DNA of 64,000 nt, taken from assembly GCA_000719105.1 (NCBI GenBank), contig JODX01000014.1, positions 1-64,000 on the forward strand. Reading direction: 5' to 3'. Under the pieces are notes generated by a model. The model was not told the DNA's origin and did not search any database. It worked only from the letters and a program-made list of their open reading frames with translations. Below are positions 61,383 through 64,000 of this stretch, piece after piece (within the stretch, counting starts at the first letter, position 1; every line of letters begins with the position of its first letter). Source of the stretch: Streptomyces sclerotialus (GTDB lineage: Bacteria > Actinomycetota > Actinomycetes > Streptomycetales > Streptomycetaceae). The translations under genes were made by a program, and so were the position numbers.

Positions 61383-61439
61383 GATCCTCTGTCTCTGCTC
61401 GGTACATGGGTACGTGGCGGTGGGATGGGTGAGGCCGCG

Positions 61440-61715
61440 TCAACTTCTGGACGCCGTCTTGCGTCCGGACGGCACGTCCCGGGGCCTCTGCGGCTCGGGC
61501 GCCGGTGTGCTGGAAGGCGAGTTCGACGCGCTGGGCGTAAGGCTCTGTGGAGAACAGGCGGCCGATTGGCTCTGCGACGGTTCGTGAGAGGGGTGAGGAG
61601 TTGCGTCGCCCCCGTCGCCCGGGGACAGCAGGCGCAGCAGGGCCGCCGACCCCACAAGAGCGCTCGATGCCAGCAGAAGCCGGCTGCGCGACCAGGCTGT
61701 GCGAGAGGTGGACAT
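61440..61715 (-). CDS. Small exported or membrane-anchored Ser/Pro-rich protein
   Basis: A 91-residue protein. Basic start, hydrophobic segment (LLLASSALVGSAALLRLL, about residues 13-30), then a Ser/Pro/Gln-rich low-complexity tail. ATG 61715 has GAGGAA 7 bases before it. No family recognised. It lies in the operon between the vWA and zinc-ribbon genes. Confidence 0.6.
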   Translation of the reverse strand: MSTSRTAWSRSRLLLASSALVGSAALLRLLSPGDGGDATPHPSHEPSQSQSAACSPQSLTPSASNSPSSTPAPEPQRPRDVPSGRKTASRS

Positions 61716-61823
61716 GGTCGTTCCTCGAGATCGGGGCTCGTGCGGGAGAACGGGTTCCGCGGGCGCGCAGCGGACGGCCGACGGCGTCGACCGTCCCCAC
61801 ACGCGTCGTGAGGAGCCTGGTGA

Positions 61824-62552
61824 TCAGTCCATGTACTCGGCCGACACGGTCACGTACTCCTCGCTCACCGGCTGTTCGGTGAAGCCGGGAGTGGACCGGG
61901 GAATCTGCATCTCCCCCGCTCGTGACGAAGCGACGAGTGAATTGAGCAGGCTGCCGAGCGCTTGCAGGAGAGCGCGGTCCTGATCGACTTCTGCGTCGGC
62001 GAGAAAAGCCGCCTTGGTGGCGACCTTGCCGAGCACATCCGGGTTGGCGGCACCGAAGCCGTAGCTGATGACATGCGGGTACCGGGGCCAGGAACGGTCG
62101 ATCAGCCGCCGGAACGCGTCGTGCCAGCCCTCGTCGGTCGGGGAGCCGTCCGTCAGGAGGAACATCACCGGTCGCAGTACGGCCATGCCCATGCTGCGCA
62201 AATCATCCACGTCCGTTTCGATACGGCTGCGTACGAGATCGAAGGCCGCAGAGTAGTTCGTCACCCCATTGCACACGATCTCCGGCATTGCCTGCACCCG
62301 ATCCAATTCGGTCATTTCGAAGATCAGGTGCGCGTCCGTCGAGAAAGCAATCAGGGACATGTGGGCGAATTCTGACACTCGCGGGCTCTCCGAAATCACC
62401 GCGTGCAGTCGTGTCAGGGTTTGATTGAGGGTGTTTTGGTGAGGCTCCATCGAACTCGATGCGTCGATCACCAAATAGGTGGGCAGGCATTTCTGTCGAA
62501 GATCGTAGGCGTTGGCGTCCTGACCGGGCGCCATGTCGTCATGAATGTTCAT
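61824..62552 (-). CDS. TerY-like vWA domain protein
   Basis: A 242-residue cytosolic protein with one von Willebrand A domain. The MIDAS metal site is complete: D30-x-S32-x-S34 in VIDASSSM, Thr in GVTNYSAAF, and Asp in LLTDGSPTDEGW. The layout (MIDAS near the N-terminus, about 210-residue core) matches TerY, the vWA protein of tellurite-resistance/Ter stress loci. Such proteins scaffold kinase and PP2C partners in the TerY-P triad. ATG 62552 follows GGAAGAGAA. The last 30 residues are a tail unique to this protein. Confidence 0.82.
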   Translation of the reverse strand: MNIHDDMAPGQDANAYDLRQKCLPTYLVIDASSSMEPHQNTLNQTLTRLHAVISESPRVSEFAHMSLIAFSTDAHLIFEMTELDRVQAMPEIVCNGVTNYSAAFDLVRSRIETDVDDLRSMGMAVLRPVMFLLTDGSPTDEGWHDAFRRLIDRSWPRYPHVISYGFGAANPDVLGKVATKAAFLADAEVDQDRALLQALGSLLNSLVASSRAGEMQIPRSTPGFTEQPVSEEYVTVSAEYMD

Positions 62553-62620
62553 GTCTGTTGTTTCTCTTCCGCTGTTCGATTACGGACGGCACGTCTGAAG
62601 TGCGTCTTCGGGGCCCGGCT

Positions 62621-63733
62621 TCAGACGACGAGCAACAGGACGAGCGCAATCACCGCGACGGCGACGAGCAGGGCCACGAGCGCCGCGGCCGAGGACTCGG
62701 TATCCGGTGGGGGCGGTGCCGGTGGGTGGGGCGGCACGGCGGGCTTGACGGGGCGGCCGGACCCCGCGGGCCGTGTCACGGCCGACGAACGCGGGGCTGC
62801 CGTGTCGCCGCGGCGGGCGGCGGGTCGGGCGGGCAGCGGCAGGCGGGCGACTGTGAAACGGACCACGGGACCGTCGTGCAGAGCGGCGAGCAGGACCGAA
62901 CTGCGCGGCCTGGTCTTGCGGTCGTCGGCCCAGAGCATGTCGAGCAGCAACTCTGTGGCGACGCGTGGCACCCCGAGCGGTGGATCACCGAGCGCGTGCA
63001 GTACCTCCGCAGGGGCGCGGCTCCCGGTCAGGCAGCGGGCGGCCAGCAGGGCGACCCGGTAGCGGTCGGTATACAGATCCGCGGGCATGCCTTGGGGGGC
63101 CAGGGGATCCTCCCAGCCGGTCTGGTGGATGTCGTGCCCCCTGTCCTCGGCGCAACTGTCCATGTCGATGAGGTAGACGGAGTAGTCGGTCGGCGTCCAG
63201 AAGACGTTGGCGTAATTCCAGTCGGAGTACACGAGCCTGCGCTGCTCCAGTGCGGCGGCGATGCCGACCAGGCTTCGGCAGGCGGTGATTCGCTCTCCGG
63301 AACCCAGATGGGTACCGCGCCGGGCCAGCCATTCGTCGGGGCGGGCGAGCGTGTCGATCTCCCGAAACTTGCCGTCGGGCGCGCGAAAGGCCTGCGGTGC
63401 CATCGGAATGATGCAGCCGATGGTGGCGGACGTACGGCTGGTGACACGGGCGACGGGCCATGAGGTGCGGCTCAGCAGTACCTCGCGGGCCGGGCGCCCT
63501 GCGGGTGCCTTCGAGCGGCCGAACGCGACGAGCCGGTCCAATCGGAGCGCGTCCGCGTGGTCCAGCGGGCTCTTGTAGCGTTTGAACAGTAGGGCGGCCC
63601 CGGAGCCGGACCCACCGAGACGGGCCACCTCGGAGCTCTGGCCGTTGTTCGTGGCGATCTGTTCACCGAGCGGCTCCAGGGCGGCCAGCGGAGTCACCGG
63701 TGGCAGGGCCCACGCCGGGTGGCCCGAGGTCAC
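62621..63733 (-). CDS. Tail-anchored Ser/Thr protein kinase-like protein
   Basis: A 370-residue protein. The kinase domain (about 30-275) has a Gly-rich loop (RLGGSGSGAALLFKRYK) with the ATP Lys, the catalytic loop YSDWNYANVFW (Asp and Asn, no preceding His/Arg), and the metal-binding Asp in YLIDMDSC in place of DFG. A Pro/Arg-rich linker follows and a single C-terminal transmembrane helix (ALVALLVAVAVIALVLLLVV) at the very end, so the kinase faces the cytosol. GTG 63733 overlaps the PP2C stop (GTGA). Confidence 0.78.
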   Translation of the reverse strand: MTSGHPAWALPPVTPLAALEPLGEQIATNNGQSSEVARLGGSGSGAALLFKRYKSPLDHADALRLDRLVAFGRSKAPAGRPAREVLLSRTSWPVARVTSRTSATIGCIIPMAPQAFRAPDGKFREIDTLARPDEWLARRGTHLGSGERITACRSLVGIAAALEQRRLVYSDWNYANVFWTPTDYSVYLIDMDSCAEDRGHDIHQTGWEDPLAPQGMPADLYTDRYRVALLAARCLTGSRAPAEVLHALGDPPLGVPRVATELLLDMLWADDRKTRPRSSVLLAALHDGPVVRFTVARLPLPARPAARRGDTAAPRSSAVTRPAGSGRPVKPAVPPHPPAPPPPDTESSAAALVALLVAVAVIALVLLLVV

Positions 63734-64000
63734 GTCGGCCGTCCTTCCTGGCCGCCGAGCCACTCGTCGGCCGGTGCTTCACCCCCGGCGGGCTCCCGGG
63801 ACCGGGGATCGGGGGCGACCCAGACGGTCACCGACGTACGGTCGTCGAGGAACCGTTCGGCGTCGAAGCCGACGTCGTTGATGTACGAGGCGATGGGCGG
63901 CGGCCACCGCCAGTGGTCCGCCAGGTAGGCATTGAGTTCCGCGATGGTGGCGAGGCCGTCTCCCACTCCGTCGGAAACGAGCGTCACCACGTCGCCGGGA
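63730..64000 (-). CDS. PP2C-type protein phosphatase, C-terminal part (5' end outside window)
   Basis: The last 89 residues are visible, beginning PGDVVTLVSDGVGDGL, the PP2C core motif with a metal-binding Asp. Near the end is FLDDRTSVTVWVAPD, the DD-R/N motif that completes the active site, followed by a short Gly/Glu tail. It reads off the right edge of the window. The stop overlaps the kinase start by 4 bases, so phosphatase and kinase are translated together. Confidence 0.85.
   Translation of the reverse strand, partial: PGDVVTLVSDGVGDGLATIAELNAYLADHWRWPPPIASYINDVGFDAERFLDDRTSVTVWVAPDPRSREPAGGEAPADEWLGGQEGRPT

Overview
The window is high-GC, densely packed chromosomal DNA from a Streptomyces (or very close actinomycete). 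The evidence is the 5S rRNA sequence, strong G/C bias at third codon positions, many GTG starts, TTGAC(A/C/G)/TANNNT promoters, leaderless genes, and Streptomyces-type gene content: a GarA-type FHA protein, a DUF5999 protein, a tandem glycine riboswitch before gcvP, and a lone extra EF-Tu. All functional calls come from reading motifs by eye; no database search was run.

1-14.5 kb is a conserved actinobacterial core block. The 3' part of a 5S rRNA gene and its terminator are followed by a CDP-alcohol phosphatidyltransferase (cardiolipin-synthase type). Next come a nucleotidyltransferase fused to a degenerate phosphomannomutase, and DUF881-Sbp-DUF881 membrane genes. Then follow a GarA-like FHA protein, an FtsR-like MerR regulator, a bifunctional nuclease, a second MerR regulator, DNA polymerase IV, a PRC-barrel protein and riboswitch-controlled gcvP. 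As I remember it, this order matches the M. tuberculosis pgsA2-Rv1823-gcvH-garA-Rv1828-Rv1830-gcvB neighbourhood, except that gcvH is missing here.

14.5-24 kb holds housekeeping and lineage-specific genes (DUF5999, a glutamate-cysteine-ligase-like enzyme, a CPBP protease, PhzF, a secreted hydrolase). It also holds a gene-poor stretch at 21.2-22.0 kb that looks like decayed mobile-element and zinc-finger genes, then a PadR regulator and a ClpN-domain protein. 23.5-29 kb has three EamA exporters, a MocR/flavoprotein divergent pair and a LysR regulator. The second exporter is preceded by what looks like a leaderless attenuator: a 13-residue peptide with a Pro-Pro-Pro run, then hairpins.

29-43 kb contains redox proteins (PPOX, Rieske), a translationally coupled HipA-like kinase/DUF3037 pair, two short-chain dehydrogenases behind a consensus promoter and a TetR-type operator, a solute-binding lipoprotein and uracil-DNA glycosylase. 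It continues with a TetR/FAD-monooxygenase divergent unit with two identical operators, a Gfo/Idh/MocA oxidoreductase, and apolipoprotein N-acyltransferase. 43-51.8 kb has DUF4291, undecaprenyl-diphosphatase, a three-gene sugar-type operon (oxidoreductase, PmoA/DUF6807, cupin) behind a promoter with a LacI-type operator, a DedA-like membrane protein, the third EF-Tu gene with a possible Ala-rich leader peptide, and a spermidine-synthase-like protein. 51.9-57.1 kb is a complete five-gene peptide/nickel-type ABC importer operon, followed by an MFS exporter and a hotdog thioesterase.

59.2-64 kb, entirely on the minus strand and running off the window end, is the most unusual part. It is a PP2C phosphatase - tail-anchored Ser/Thr-kinase-like protein - TerY-like vWA protein triad, followed by a small exported protein, a zinc-ribbon membrane protein of unknown function and a small partner that shares a short glycine-rich motif with it. 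It fits the TerY-phosphorylation-triad idea (a stress or conflict signalling module) with accessory proteins I do not recognise.
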